The notes below the pieces were generated by a model. That model saw only the letters and a list, made by a program, of their open reading frames with translations. It searched no databases and was not told the DNA's origin. Below are positions 24,741-38,620 of a DNA stretch of 64,000 bases, one piece after another. The DNA is taken from NCBI RefSeq assembly GCF_008831285.2, contig NC_045142.1:24241300-24305299 (forward strand). Direction: 5' to 3'. The stretch's first letter is position 1. Every line of letters starts with the position of its first letter. The DNA is from Nymphaea colorata (lineage: Eukaryota > Streptophyta > Magnoliopsida > Nymphaeales > Nymphaeaceae). A program made the position numbers and the translations under genes.

Positions 24741-26621
24741 TTATATTTGGTTTCCTGTCAAGCACAGATAAGCCCTCTCCAAGGCTTGCTTTTGAATAAG
24801 AAAGAGGAATCTCATGGAAGTACCATGGAACAAGGTTTGTTCCTACTGCGATTTGCGGACTAAGATCATTATGGAAATGAGGGAGGTATGCATCTTGAAC
24901 TTTGGTTCTCCTGTCGTTGTTTCTAGTATCTAATATTCTGTGGCTATTTCTAGTTTTATCAACCTTAGCCGTTAGAAAGAATCACATCAATGGTTCTGTT
25001 TCCTTGCTTCCAATGCTCTTATCGAAGTTCAATAGAAATACATGATAAAAGAGCCGCCTGCATTACAGGATCAACAATTTTGTGACCGGCTAAGGTTATA
25101 AAAGAGCTGCCTGCGTTACTAGAGCCAAACAATCCAACTCAACAAACTTTTTTAATCGGACCAGTCAGGATGTAAAATAATTAGCCCAAGCTCAGTACCC
25201 ATCCGGTACCCAGCCCATTGCCCACAAGTAGCATGTGCCTTCTCTGTTGGGGTTACTAGCTTCCATAATTTTGTTTCATACTCGCCGCACGTTTAATCTT
25301 TTGCCGCGTGTTAACCAGTACATGGTTGCTAGTGGTGGTGTCTGCAACTGCGTGTGCTGCATTACGGTTTTTGTTTGCCCAAATTGCGCCACTTATGCAC
25401 AATAGTGCTAAAATAATGCTGTTCACAGCTCAATTATGCGCCTTAATATTACATTCTGTATATTACTTGTGTGATACATGCTGTTGCCAGTGATGCAGAT
25501 GAAGCAGTTGTTGGCCGATCACGGATTCACGGGGCAGTGGCATCGATAATTCTTGAATATTCCGCAACGTGGAAAGGTGAGGGCATCGAACTTTATGCCT
25601 TTGGTTGATGCATGAATTGTCAAGTTACGTTAATTAATGCAGAACGTATGGGATAAGCATGTGTACTAACACGTCCTTAGGTCAAACTCATCAGCTTATC
25701 CCATTTTTCATATTCCTATCACGTGTATGTGGTGGTAGTCCTCGATTGTGGGTCCTGGGCGTTTAGTCCCCTTTTTCGTTGGATGGCCTTGTTGGTATGA
25801 GGTGAGTCTAGCACCTGAATAGCCGATTTTTTAAACACAGCCATGTGCCACAGCAGTTGCCAGTTGGTGGCTTCTTTAACCGACGGGGTACTTGGATCGA
25901 GTACTGAAGTACCTTTCCTTTTATAAAAATTATTGTGCATTGGTTGGGCTCCACAATACCGAGAGGAGGTAGTTAATTTCTTTGGCCCATCCTCTGACAC
26001 TCGGGCTTTCCGTGAGAGGAGAGGTTTCCTTTTCGGAACTCCAGTGGTTGTGGTATGGTAAGTTGGTGTGGAGAGGGTTCCGCCCGTTTGGGTCTTTGCT
26101 TAGATGAATCTTTGCTAACATTGGGGTTGGAATAGCGCTGGGTCATCAGGCCGGAGGTTTGTTGGGCTTTCGAGTTCGCTGCTTGAACTGGGCTGCAAAA
26201 TTAGGTTTTGGTCAGCTCGAACTCTATAATGAATAGGGTCGGGCTCAGGCTGGGGTCGATGCCTAACTCGACTCTATAACATACATTATTATTAGTTTTT
26301 AAAAAAATATTTTTGAATATTTTTCTTATATTTATATCTATAGCATAAAGACTTTAATTTTTTTTAATTGAAATTGTACTGGGCCAGCCGGCCAGGCTTA
26401 GGCCTATGCTGTCAAAATGGGGCTGGGGCAATCCCAGCCCGATGCACAGCCCTAAATAAACATCTGTCCACCCTTCACCCCCATTTGATTGTCCGGAGAC
26501 ATTCTTTTTTGTCTCTACCAAGGAGAAAACATATTTGCCTTTCAAACATGCTAAATGAACGGAAACTAAACGCGGTCTACATCCAATACAGATCTCTTCT
26601 TCATATTATTTACATTGAACG

Positions 26622-26832
26622 TTGTGAACTGGAGCTTGGGGATCTTAACCTGGAGCATGTTTAGGAATCAGATCTTGAAAGGTGTTTGACATGCTCAGAT
26701 ATGTCAAGAACACACTGTCTAAAAATTGTGGACTGGAGCTTGGAATCGAAGCTGGCGCAAGTATAGGAATCGGATCTTAGAGGGTGTTTGGCATGCTCAG
26801 AAGTGGTGTCAAGGACACTCTGTCTAAGACAC
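26622..26832. repeat. Two-copy imperfect tandem repeat of about 104 bp
   Basis: Two adjacent related blocks both run from an actggagcttgg phrase through ggaatc(a/g)gatctt, a ggtgtttg(a/g)catgctcag phrase, to cactctgtctaa. Similarity is roughly four in five positions by eye. Confidence 0.75.
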
Positions 26833-26871
26833 AGTGTGAGAATATCTCATGTTTTTGTCACACCCTTAGAA

Positions 26872-26909
<38 letters not shown>

Positions 26910-28981
26910 GCTAAAACATCGTACAACACCTAGTCCGATGCTTGTTGACGCCAGTATATTATGACATAATGTCTCAACTGTATATGTAAATACTCTGTCA
27001 ATTAAAAACAAACTAATACCTTTAAATGTCCAGTTCGAATAATTAAGCAGAGCTTTCGAACCACACCAAAATATTGTGGGATTTTGAGGGGGCAAGTCTG
27101 AGCCCTTCACGACCCTACCCGGGGGGTCTCCAAGTGTGCGATGGCGTCTTGTTTTGTGACTGGTGCAGGTTTATCTAAAAAGTACATTACATAGTGTTAT
27201 TGAAAAAGATATGTCGGCAGGTGCTGAATTTTTTGAAAAAAGTGTATGTTAGGGACCCGTTATTATTTTGTGAAAAACTTCAGTTACAAATGTTTTATTT
27301 TTTAAAAAAACATCCGTGGCCCCCTTGCACATGGCTATCACCCTTTTCATCATGTGAGACGTGTAAAGAGTTTACCAAGAAGTTACCACTAACTTTCCGG
27401 CATCTATTCACAAAACAAAAGTATGAAAACTACTAAAGCTAATTATAGGTCCTTTTTATATTGCAACTTGTAAGCCATGATAAGGTAGCACAAAATGGCA
27501 TTTATAGTTCCTTTTCCTTTTTAGTGCATATAGTCCAAAATCACATTTTTTATTTTTTAGTGTATTTACTTATTTGTTTGTACCATCTCTCACACAATAA
27601 GAAGAGAACCAAGCCTTTGGATTCCAGCCGTGTCCCTGAAACTGGTGTTGCTTAGATTGATTCTTGAATCGAAGCGGTCGACAAAAAAGTTCCTGAGAAT
27701 TGGCTGAATAAAAAATCAGTGCTGGAATAGGATTTGAAAAACAGATCAAAGTCAAAATTTACATTTTTGATCTAAAAATCAGAGAAAAAACAAAAAAATG
27801 AATAATATATAATATAACTAAAAATTTAAAAAACATGCCACTCGTCCTCATTTTTCATCGAATCAGATTCTGTAGCGAATTCCAAAGCTTCTTAAATTGG
27901 CTGACTCGGACCGACATTAACAAGAAATGGGCCCGATCCGCGACTGCCTTATCTCCATTAGCCCATCTCAAGCGATCTTGGAACTGTTGAAATTCAAACT
28001 TGAATTAAATGCTTAAAAGTAAAAATCTACATTGTTTTTTTTCTCTTTCTTTGTTGGATTTGTAATGTAAATTTTTCAATAATGATTTTTTCGCTGTCCC
28101 TTATATTCTTGGAGGCCATTGCAGGTCAGCATTTCCAAAGACAATGAATCGATAGACTTTTCTCCCTTTATAACCATGTGAAAAATGCTTGGGAAAAGGA
28201 CGTTGCAGTTAAGTTTTTACAATTTTTTGGCACGAAAAGGGCTAAATAAAAAAAAGAAACATCTAGCAGTATATGACAAACTTAATTTTAGTTTTTCCGT
28301 TTTCTTTAAATACCCAAGAGAAAACATTCATGGGGCGCAGCAGAGGATGGACTGGCGGCCTTCATTGTCCCTTCACCATCTATGGAAATCTATGCTATTA
28401 AATATTTTCATTGGTATACATACATTCATCTTCATGTGTCAACAAACTTCCAACCTTTACCCTTATAGGCATTGAATAACTCAAACACGCCCATATGACG
28501 CATAGCATAACCTTACTACCCTCAGAAGTGTTATCAGAAGCCTGCGTCTGCCTCAATTGGCGGATCCAAAATCCTATACGTGGCAAATCGGTTCAATTCT
28601 ATAGCCGATTCAAGAGCCACCTGTCTTAAAATTTTATACACCATTCTATTTTTTAATTCTTTTAAAATATTTTTAGCCGATTCACCGAATCTGGCAGCCT
28701 CCCCAGTTCGGTTCACAAACCGATGCTAATAACACCGAGAAAAACTAATTACTCGAAATGGCACGTTGCCAAAGGCCTTTCGAAAGACGGTGCATTAGAA
28801 AAGGAAGAATTATGAGCACCAGACCTCATAGTTTAAAATGTACTACAAAAACTAGAACGTTTCATCTCACAATCCAATGGTAGAACAACTCTAACAAGTC
28901 TCTCTGTTCCTTTTCATTGGTAGCCATTGTTGAGGCTAAGTATTAAAAGAGAAGAGAGACAGTAGAATATTAAATGTCTGA

Positions 28982-28983
<2 letters not shown>

Positions 28984-29056
<73 letters not shown>
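28984..29056. repeat. Long TA microsatellite
   Basis: An uninterrupted TA dinucleotide run of about 73 bases, ending in a short GTATGTGTGTG tail. Confidence 0.95.
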
Positions 29057-29067
<11 letters not shown>

Positions 29068-32000
29068 ACAGCTTTAACCGTGCTGATAGTCTTAAATATA
29101 TATTTTTATTTGCATCCATATCGTTAAATTGAACAATCAATTGTTGGAATTATTGGTTTACTCCACATGCGTGTCCATTTTTTACGAGGGATGGACACGC
29201 TTAAGTATGAAGCGACACATCGCTTCAGAGAGAGATTATGGAGGGAGTCGGTCCTGCTTCCCTTTCTGTAAGGTCTGCGCTCATCACCGGGCGGTTATGG
29301 CGGAGGAAAAATCGACTTGGGCACTGTAGCAGGTGAACCTGAAACATCAATGCCTAGGACATATGCGAGCAAGAAAGCTAACAATGACATAAACATTACT
29401 TTGCAATATTTCTCTAAAGCCAAACGATCCAAAAGGGCCTCCAAGCCTCTAGCTTTTTAAGAAACTTCTGAATGGCAGATTCCCTTTCCCAATTTCCATG
29501 GGGCTCCAACGCCAGCCAATTCAAGGTTAAGGTATTACCTTGGGCGTTTTCCAGCACCTAGGATATATTGGGGGAAATAAAAAAAAAAGAAAAAGAAAAA
29601 AGCACATATGAACTCAATCGCTTCGCCTGGAAGTGGGAATGTCTGCCTTCAGATTCATCACAGTTAAAGAGGCGGAAAAGTGACCAGGTTGGAGTCGGCC
29701 AGGAAATCGAGTACTGGACCTGCGCAGGCGACGACTCCCTCTCCCCATGGGAACACAGCCATGTGCTGAGTACCCTTATCTGAAAAATGGTCGATCATAG
29801 ATGAAGAGGAGGAGGAGGAGGGGGCATTGATTTCCAAGTGGTGAATCATTGAAGGGCAGCCCCATGAGCCTGTCCATATATGGAAGCTCTATGATGAAGC
29901 CACCACCCTCATCTTGTCCAGAGCAGAAGCCAGGCCTGTCCCTCGTCTGCTACCCCAACTGGCAAATATTCTGCCGAGGCTGGAAAATTTTAACGTTTCC
30001 CCAGCGCCACGTTATAGGCCCCCAACGCTTCGTGCGCTTTACTGCTACGGGAGCATTATCTGTTGCTTTGCTTTGTGGTGGAAGCTTTCGTTCTTGCTAC
30101 CATACGTAAAATTTTAAGGAAGAAATACCTTTTGTGGGTTTCTCAAGAGGACTGCACTTTATTTAAAAAACCCTTGTTATTTGGTTGTTGGCTGATTTAA
30201 GACTGCCGTATATATCTCAACTTTTAATATATTTTAAGTTTTCTAATTTTTAATTAATTGTATAGATTTTTTCACATTTTCTTTCAATATGTTTGGTTTC
30301 TTCACTACCAATTTAGCTGAATTGTTGAATCGGCCGATTGACTAACTCTGCAGCTCACAGCACTACAAAAAACTATAAAATGAAAAGGGATGGGAGTGTC
30401 ACCAGCGCACCCACAAAAATTCGTGCACACACGCATGTAATCTCTCTCTTTCTCTCTCTCTTCCCCACCTTTGTGTCGCTCTGTGTGGGCATGTGTGTTA
30501 TATGTATCATCCTTTCCTTCAACCGTGTAAATTTGCAGCAAAATTTTGAACTACAAAATTTTCATCCATTTACATCTTTGTTGTGATTGAACTTATATGC
30601 TGCTATATATGTCCACCCTCCCCCCTTTACTTTTAACTAATGTAGGTCTGCAGCAAAAGTTTTGTATCAGGCATTATCCAAGCTAACAGCGCCCATGAAT
30701 TTTGAATTTTGACTTCTTTTTTAAGAGCATGTGCTTTCAAACATATACAAGCTTAAGGCCATGTCTGAGTTAGGAGGGAATCTTCTTCAAGTTGAGCAAG
30801 GAGTTTGAGTTCTTCGGGATCACCGTTTAGTTGAGGAATAGACCAACGAACTAATCTGGGGGATTCCAGTTTCCAAATACATTATGGCCCGGTCTATGAC
30901 ATTAAAATCTGAAACCGAGTCATCAACCAGTGCTGCAAAACTGATTTGTGAAACTGAAACGGCGTGGCTGCCACTTTGTAAATAATCCAAAATGACTAAA
31001 AATGTCCTTTTAAAAAAATAACATACATATGAAAAATTAATTAAACATTTAAAATAAGTTAAAAATGATAAAAACTTGACACCAGACACCCTTGAATTGC
31101 TCATGAAACCGGCACATTCACAGAAACCGATTTTTATAACAGTTCCACACGTGAAACCTAATGAAAGCTCATTCTCCTCCAGATTTTGAATGTTATCCTG
31201 AACCCCTTTTAACCTTTTTCCTTTTTTAGTTCTTTCTGTAACTGTAAAGTGGCCCACTAAATTTTTATCTCAATAGGAGTCTGCTGGCTAAGGAGCCCTC
31301 CACATGCTGGTGTTGATGAAAGGGGACACGGCCTTTTTCCCACTCCAAAATTGTCGAGGACTTCGTTGTCGTCACCCGTGTTATATATTAAAATCGGAGC
31401 AACGTCGTCCTCTTCACGATCCTCATCCTGGCCACTACTACCCAACTCGCTTCATTATTTTTAAGAATCAAATTAGATAATTTTGCAAATAGCAAAAAAT
31501 AAAAAAATTATTGCTGGATATAAGTCGATACGCCCTACCGATACCTATATCGACAATGTTTTCTGTCAGTTACATGGAAAATGGAAAAATATGGAGAAGT
31601 TAAAGAGAGAGAGACGATAAAATGGGAATATATAACAAAATTTGGAGACAAGAGGTTACTTAAGTACAAAAATAATCCGCAAAAAATAAACCGTAAAAAT
31701 AGAAGCAGGAAAAAGAAATATATAATATAATGCACAGAAAAATAAGAGAGAGAGGAAAAATGAAGCAGCACAGTCATCCAGCCGCAGACGGACAGCAGCG
31801 TTTCAATCAAATGGCAAACTGGACATTCCCTTGTACAAGATGAGCCACAGAATCTGGCAAAGAGAAGATGTTCTTGAAGACTCTGTTGTTGCGCTCCTCT
31901 CAAATGCGCCACCAAGCTGAAATGAGAGAGAAAAAGAGAAAGCGAAAGAGAGAGAAAGTTTTGTCGTGTAGGCTATGGTGGAATTCTCAATTATAAAGAG

Positions 32001-32509
32001 TCATTTTTCTCGTTTTTCGTTGTCATTTGGATTGGAGGTAGGACCCAGTTCCAGCTGCTCTCCAGCGTTTTCTTCTGGCCGAGCAACCAAAAAGACAATA
32101 AGAATTTAAAAGACTAAAAATATAAAGCAGGAGGCATTAGAAGAGAGAGAAAGAGAGAGAGACTCTTAAATATGTAGCCGTGCACCTGGGAACGCTTTGC
32201 TCATGGGGTCGGAGACATCTCTCTCTCCCTTGAGTTTGTACGACCTCTCCCACCGACATTTTTATGAGCGAAGTAATTTAAATTATATATTGGCCAACGG
32301 ACTGCAGAACTTATGAAAGTTTCCGACCTGTTGTTCTCTATATCACTTGTGGAGTTGAATGTCTATAATTAGTGAAAACAGGAAGAGCTATTTTGTTTTC
32401 TAATAATAAGATTACTCATAGATCCTGTTCTTTACGTTAAGAATTATGGACTTGCGTTATCACCAAACCCCACCTCTCTTTCTCTCTCTAACGTTAACTG
32501 ACATTCTAT

Positions 32510-32540
<31 letters not shown>

Positions 32541-33155
32541 GAGTCTATACTTCTCCAAAGTGGATATTTGGTGTGAACATAGTAGTGACACGATTTCTGT
32601 GGCTTTCCATTGAACATCTCCATTTATTTTTTCTCTCTCAAATTCTAAAAGGATCTCTCCCTTTCTCAATATATAGCTTCTCCATACGCCGGTTTCCTCC
32701 TACATTGACCTCTCTCTCCCTATCCCCGTTTCCCCTTATATTTAGCTGCTCTGCCGGCCGCTTTCCTTTAACGTAACCCGTCCTCAACTCTCCCTGGTCT
32801 GTCTCTCTTTCTCTATCTCTCTATCCCGCAAGGGAAAATCTGAAGACGGTATTTCTGGTTCACGCCTCTTCCTTCTTCCGTCGATCCAAAAGGAGATAGT
32901 TCAAAACACTGGGAGCGCTGTCATGGAATCCAGAACTCTCTCTGTCTCTTCCTCCTCTTGCCGAGCTTCCATTTCCCGGCGTTCCGTTTTCTGACTCGCT
33001 GTCCACTTGCACGGGCATTTCCTTTCTCCGACCCTTGTTTGGCAGCGTCAGAACTCCCAGATTTCTTCCCTTTTACGTCGTTTGCAAGACATAGAATTCC
33101 CGGATTCCTACCCAAACAAGGACTCTGCCTTTCTTTCCTGATCTCTTCAATCACA
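29057..33155. other. Spacer and leader before the AIF-like HLH gene
   Basis: No gene is supported. A GC-richer island at about 29560-30110 holds several short frames on both strands, but none resembles a family I know and none joins to another by clear splice sites. A minus frame at 30820-31445 is interrupted and unrecognised. GA/CT runs lie at about 32506-32543. From about 32650 the plus strand becomes CT-rich, as expected for the 5' leader of the HLH gene. Confidence 0.45.
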
Positions 33156-33668
33156 ATGGATTCCATGGAAAAGAAGTCCCAAGCAAAATGGAGAACCGGA
33201 TCGCAACAACGCAATTACGCCCGAAAACTGATGCAGGCGCTCCGCCACGTCCGCCAAAATACCATGGCGGCGGCGTCGCCCTCCCGAGCCGTCCGAGAAG
33301 CCGCCGACCGCGCTCTCGCGGTTGCGGCAAAAGGCCGCACCAGGTGGAGCCGAGCCATTCTCTCGAGTCGAGGCGGGCTAAGTGTCGTCAGAAAACCGCG
33401 GAAGTTCAGAGCACGCTGCTCGATCAGAAGCCGAACGCCCAATAAGCTCAGGGGAGCCGCAACCAGAAATACGGAACTTAATGGGCGGGTCCGCATCCTG
33501 GGGAGGTTAGTCCCCGGCTGCCGGAAAATGTCTTTTCCGACCATCCTGGATGAAGCAAGGGATTACATTGCCGCGCTTGAGATGCAGGTGATGGCCATGA
33601 GAGCCGTCGCCGAGCTGCTTTCCGCGCCGGCAGCGTTACCGAGCGCAGTTAGTGGGTCTGGATTTTAA
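33156..33668 (+). CDS. Atypical HLH protein, AIF / bHLH147-150-like
   Basis: This intronless gene encodes a 170-residue helix-loop-helix protein. It belongs with the plant AIF (ATBS1-interacting factor) group, which lacks a DNA-contacting basic region and works by dimerising with other HLH proteins in brassinosteroid and growth control. Evidence is the N-terminal KWRTGSQQRNYARKL...ALRHVR block at residues 11-33, the AVREAADRALAVAAKGRTRW block at 45-64, and the HLH from about 108 to 155 (RVRILGRLVPGCRKM, then ILDEARDYIAALEMQV). The segment before the HLH is arginine-rich but lacks the His-Glu-Arg E-box contacts. The frame is open back to an ATG at 32958; I choose 33156 because the protein then begins as family members do and the upstream part looks like leader. 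The specific paralogue cannot be named. Confidence 0.88.
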   Translation: MDSMEKKSQAKWRTGSQQRNYARKLMQALRHVRQNTMAAASPSRAVREAADRALAVAAKGRTRWSRAILSSRGGLSVVRKPRKFRARCSIRSRTPNKLRGAATRNTELNGRVRILGRLVPGCRKMSFPTILDEARDYIAALEMQVMAMRAVAELLSAPAALPSAVSGSGF

Positions 33669-36600
33669 GAACTCAGCTGTCCGGTCGCCGCTACTTTTTC
33701 TTGTACTCCTTTGTTTTCTCCTTTTCCTTTTTCGTGTTCTTGTATTTGTTTTCAGTTCATTTCCTAAAGTGGAAAAAAAGTTTTCCCTAGTCTTCATTAG
33801 GGAAATTCACCAAATTTTGCCGGCTCCCTATCCCTTTTCCAGTTAAAATGAAATACAGGCTTTCTTGGGTCTTCATTTGGGAAATTCACCAAATTTTGTC
33901 GGTTAGTTGTTCCTTGTTCTCATTATAATTCAGCCTTGATCAAAGGGCTGGAGGTAATAGACATTGGTGGGGCTTGCAGCTTGACTGGTTTTAGTTTGAG
34001 TCATTGCAAAGGGAGCATCATTATATATATATAAGCTAAATCAATATACAGGTTAAATTATAATGGATGAGTTATCCTGAAACCCTCTGGTACCCTAGAA
34101 GGATGGAGAAAACACGTTGTGGTTTCTGCTGTCAATTAGATTGTAGGCTGGATTATTTCTCCTGTTCACCAGTCAAAATAAAAATGCATTATTTTTTTTT
34201 TGTTTTTATTTACTAAAAAGGGATACATTCATTAAAACAGGAATCGATGGGATATACAGAAATCAATGAAACCCAAGTATAGAATCTCAATAATCTCAAC
34301 AGAATTAGAAAACTTCAGATGACAAGTCTGTTGTCTTGGAAAGAAATTTGGAACTTTTGTATGTCAGGCACTACCCCAACCTTGTCAATGGATAACTCTA
34401 GTGTTCACTTATTATCGGTGTGTATCGACCCTTGGCGGCGCTCGATAATTGGGCTTGTTATAATGCCAATCAGCATCCAATGGGATGAGCTTGAAAATTC
34501 CAATTTTTTTTTATCAGAATACGCTGATTCTAGAATAGTTTGACAATCGATTTTGTTGCTTTGAATTTATAGCCAATTAAGAATGCCATGCCTCTACTTG
34601 TAACTCATTTTGAAAACATCTTCTTTTTTCTTATTTTTATATAATTTGGATATTTGTTTTCCACAACAGGAATTTCTAATGTTTTTGGCGATTCACAACT
34701 GGTTTAACTGAATCAGCCTTATTTTTACCAAGTAAGTTTATCTTTTAGGGACAAAAAATTATGTCCTTTTAATATTTAATACAAAATATTCACTTAAATA
34801 GACCGATATTATAGGCATGACTTGATTTTCTCTATGTAACTGTTAGATCAACACCAACATTGCCGCTAAAAGGAAAACCTTCTGATTTATTACAACAAAT
34901 GCCCTTCCCCATGAATGCAATGTTGGGTATTGCTTCAATTTTGTAAGCCTGGAGAGTTACATTGAGACTAAGGCCTGTTTTATTTATAATTATTAACAAT
35001 GAAGTTTGAAAATATCTCTCCGTTCAAAAAAGAACGTACAGATAATATTATCAATATTTTCGGAGTCCCTATCCATGGAAATCAATTAATTAATCTTAGC
35101 TCATTCATAAAATAATTGCGAGGATGCCGGCACCAGTGGGATTCCATCCAAGATCTTTGATATCTGTTCTTATTGTTTTTTATTCTTTTCTGAATCTGTT
35201 AATTTTCATCGCAACTACCTCCTTCTGCAAATAACTCCAAGGTCCTCACTATTCCAGGTGTACCTGTGTCCTCTACTTTACGCAACGTGGTAAAAAATAT
35301 ATTAAAAAAAAAGAAATAAGAGAAAAAAAAAAGAAATACCTTCATTTTCTCTTTCTGGCAGATGCCAGCAGTGCAAAAAAGTGTACCTCTTTTCAGACGA
35401 TCGGGGAATGGGTCGCTCATGTGCCAAGAACAGTAAAAAGTTTAGCCCTGAAACTGTGCTGAAGGCTGGTCTACATTTACTGCAATCCCCAGTAGATCCA
35501 ATCAAGTTGTAGTTTTTTTTTTTTTTTCTTTTCCTTTCCTCGAGTTAATGCAAATCTCCGGCATAAATTAATGAGTTCATAGTTAGTGAAGATTTTAACT
35601 TTTGGATTGCTAGACTCTTGTTTATATATCATGTTTTTTCTTGTTATCTACAAATTAAAAGAATTGAGGCTACATACATCAAAATTTTTAAGGTCAACAA
35701 AAAAAATAACTAGAAATAATGAAAGAGTAAAGACTACTATATATATATATATATATGTTATGCTGAATGAATTGTATCATGGAATCAGGTCAAGAGAACG
35801 TGCCCAGGAAGATCCAAACAATGTTGTAAATGTAAGAAGTTGTTCATACGTATAGACATTATATCTTAACAGCTACTATACAACTCAAATTGTAATCTTT
35901 TTTTAAATAATAAATGTTCAACATTTAAAGAGCAGATCGATAAATATAATGTGAGTTGTACCAATAATTGATAGCAAAGAGATTACTCACCCACAAACAT
36001 ATATGTGCGCATACAAGTATGCACAGAAATTCTTATTTGTTCATGTTCACATTTAAGGGGTTAATTTACACAAAGGAACGATGGTATGGAAATATTCACA
36101 CCACAGAAGAGAGAGAGAGGGAGAGATGAATGTCTGAAACTAAGCACTAGTCAATATAACGACTTGAAAGGATGAGATAGAGATGTTGATTTATAAGACA
36201 GTGCGTGGGAGAAGTAGTGCAGTTACAATGCACTTGGTTCCGTCGTTCCACGATGTAATGGAGACGTGACGATGAGGGCTGTCTCGTCCCTGGTAATGGC
36301 ACACAGTAGCAGTACAGTAGCTAAAGCTCTCTCTCTCTCTCTCTCTCTGTGCCACTGCTACCGAGGGCGAGAGTGAAGTGTAAGTTGGGCCTGGGCCTCG
36401 CAAGCAGCATGATGGCACATGGGGGCTATCTACAAGGCACATGAATGCAGTCGGCCACTTGCATGCACATGTCTCACTGCAGCACCTCCCTCCCTTTTTT
36501 TTAAAAAATTTCTCTTGGATCTCATGCAGCATGCCGTCCCAGATCTTTGAGTTCGTCGAATCCGATCAGTCCGGGCCCCTTTATTTTGCAACTTGCTGCT

Positions 36601-37876
36601 TTCCTCCGTACATTCTTCTTTTTACGCCATTGGCGTTCTCCTCTCTCGCTCGTTTTTATCTATACGACTGGTTAAACCATAACCTTTTCTGTTTCTCTAA
36701 CCCAGTCTGTAAAGAGAGAGCATGTATATATATATATATATATATATCACTCATTAAAGCTGGTCGATTCATCATAGTAGATGTTGAGAAAAAAAAATGT
36801 GAATTAATATTAATTGATGAAAATACTCACCATTTTTTTTTTTGTTATCAACTATCAATCATGATGGATCAAACAACTATCATAAATGAACTGCACCACT
36901 TTAAATAACCAAAACCGTTATATAATATATAGACCCTCATATGTTAGATTTGATGGAAACTTATTTAAGCTAATGATTTTAATGAAATATAACGTCAGAG
37001 AATAAGTTTAAAAAAACAGAAATCCAGTTGCATTTTCATGAGATTGAAATACTTTCAGTGGGCGAAATAAATGGGTTTCCTTAATTGAAATTCATTGTTT
37101 TCTTTGAGGGGTGTTCTAGTTTCTTGAAAATACAATTGCATTTTAGTTTTCTCAACTTTATTTCCACAGCATTTTTTTTTAAATCGATGGCCCAGCCTAG
37201 TCCCATCAACTTATTCCTTAATAATAAACATTATTTGAGGGAAAGGGTAAACCTATAAGCTTGCCATGTCTAAATGACGTTATAAGTTAATAATATATGG
37301 ACAACCAGTATGTTCTCCTCTGTGAAGATGTTCATAATAATTAGATGTACATTGGCATACCTCACATAGCTTAAGACAAACAAGACAACTTAGCGTCCGT
37401 ATACTAATGTGTTTGCTCTGTAGTTTGACATTGTAGTTGCAATGCTTTATTTTAATAGAATGCACATATAGGTCAATCATCTTTCATGTTGAAACATATT
37501 TTTGGACAGCCATTTTTAGCAACTCGTCGGGTGAAGCAAAAACATTAATGGTTCATATATCACAGATTGTTTGATGGCAAGAAATGAAGACATTTTGCAA
37601 AATCAGCATAAATGAAATCCTATTTTGCAATAAGTAACAGGAATAAACATACCCGTAAACTAAGAATGAGTTAATATGTTGAAGTGCGAAAATTTGAACT
37701 GTGTTGACTTTTTCTCTAACCTTACTTACGGAGCTTAGCCAATTTCTCTTATCTAGAGTTAACAATCTTAACTACTACTATTGTGTTTATTGAGTATTCG
37801 CTAGAACATAGTTAATAAGGACAAATACATACTACACAGCCACAAATGTCATTTTTTAATGTCATAATCTATGTTT

Positions 37877-37952
<76 letters not shown>

Positions 37953-38620
37953 GGCTGATCTTGCACTTTAAATGGCGATCCTTTCTCAAGGAATGGGCAC
38001 TTTCTTTGAGAAAACTTTTGAAGGCTTAGTGACAAACTGTTTGCTCCCTATTTCCCTACATTATTGGCAAGTTGGTGCTAACCTTACCTTCCCAAAAAAG
38101 TGAACATGAGACAACTCTGGCAGTGAATTATTCGCCTCTGCAACTTGAAGATCTCAAGTCAGTTAACTAGTTCCATTTCCAGACCAGTTATTTAGGTCGG
38201 CAGCTCTTTCTAGGGGGGGGAAAGAGAGAGAGAGAGAAAGAGAGAGAGGCTTTCCTCAGGGCATTATTGAGAAAATGGAAGGCATGCATGATGAACGATA
38301 AGACTTGATATGACAAGGACGTTCAGAGTGCAGAGTTTGTTCATGAGCCGATTTACTACATAACGTTTAGATCAGTCGATCTCATTTGAAATCTCAGTAG
38401 CATTTAGGTCCGATTTGTATATAGATTAGTTATGGTACACTGAAGAACACTAAAAATCCCTATAATTTGATTCGAAAATATAAACTTTCTATATATTTTC
38501 TTGTATTGTTTCCGTTAATTTGGTACAGATCTGTGACTGTTTAAGCTCTGGTCTGGTCTGCGCTCTTAAACTCAAATTCGCAATCTGCGACTTGAGTGAA
38601 AGACTTAAATGATATTTCAA
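33669..38620. other. Spacer downstream of the AIF-like gene
   Basis: No gene is seen. A 33-base segment (tcttcatt, then gggaaattcaccaaattttg) occurs twice 79 bases apart, at 33791-33823 and 33870-33902, probably in the 3' untranslated region. CT, GA and TA microsatellites lie at about 35739-35757, 36322-36348, 36727-36748 and 37878-37948. A GC-richer patch at 36230-36560 carries open frames but no recognisable protein. Confidence 0.45.
37878..37948. repeat. Compound CT / CTAT / TA microsatellite
   Basis: A CT run passes through CTATCTATCT into a TA run, about 70 bases in all. Confidence 0.9.

Larger units (their letters stand above)
23936..28980. other. Spacer downstream of the two-exon gene
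   Basis: No gene is recognised. It holds a 59-bp tandem repeat at 24572-24740, a two-copy 104-bp repeat at 26622-26832 and a TA run at about 26875-26906. A short candidate exon at about 25492-25576 has an upstream CCAG and downstream GTGAGG but belongs to no known frame. Around 26200-26460 GC-richer phrases (GGGTCGGGCTCAGGCTGGGG and GGGCCAGCCGGCCAGGC) look like ends of a small dispersed element. Confidence 0.45.

Noticed and set aside
24453-24863. 136-codon plus-strand frame as a gene
   Set aside because: Most of it is the 59-bp repeat read in shifting frames, with no recognisable protein features.
29560-30110. GC-richer island with several frames on both strands
   Set aside because: Frames are short and overlap on both strands. 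No domain or splice-joined product could be recognised.
32958-33155. 66-codon N-terminal extension of the AIF-like HLH protein
   Set aside because: It is rich in Phe, Pro and Ser from a CT-rich leader and absent from family members. The ATG at 33156 gives a normal start.
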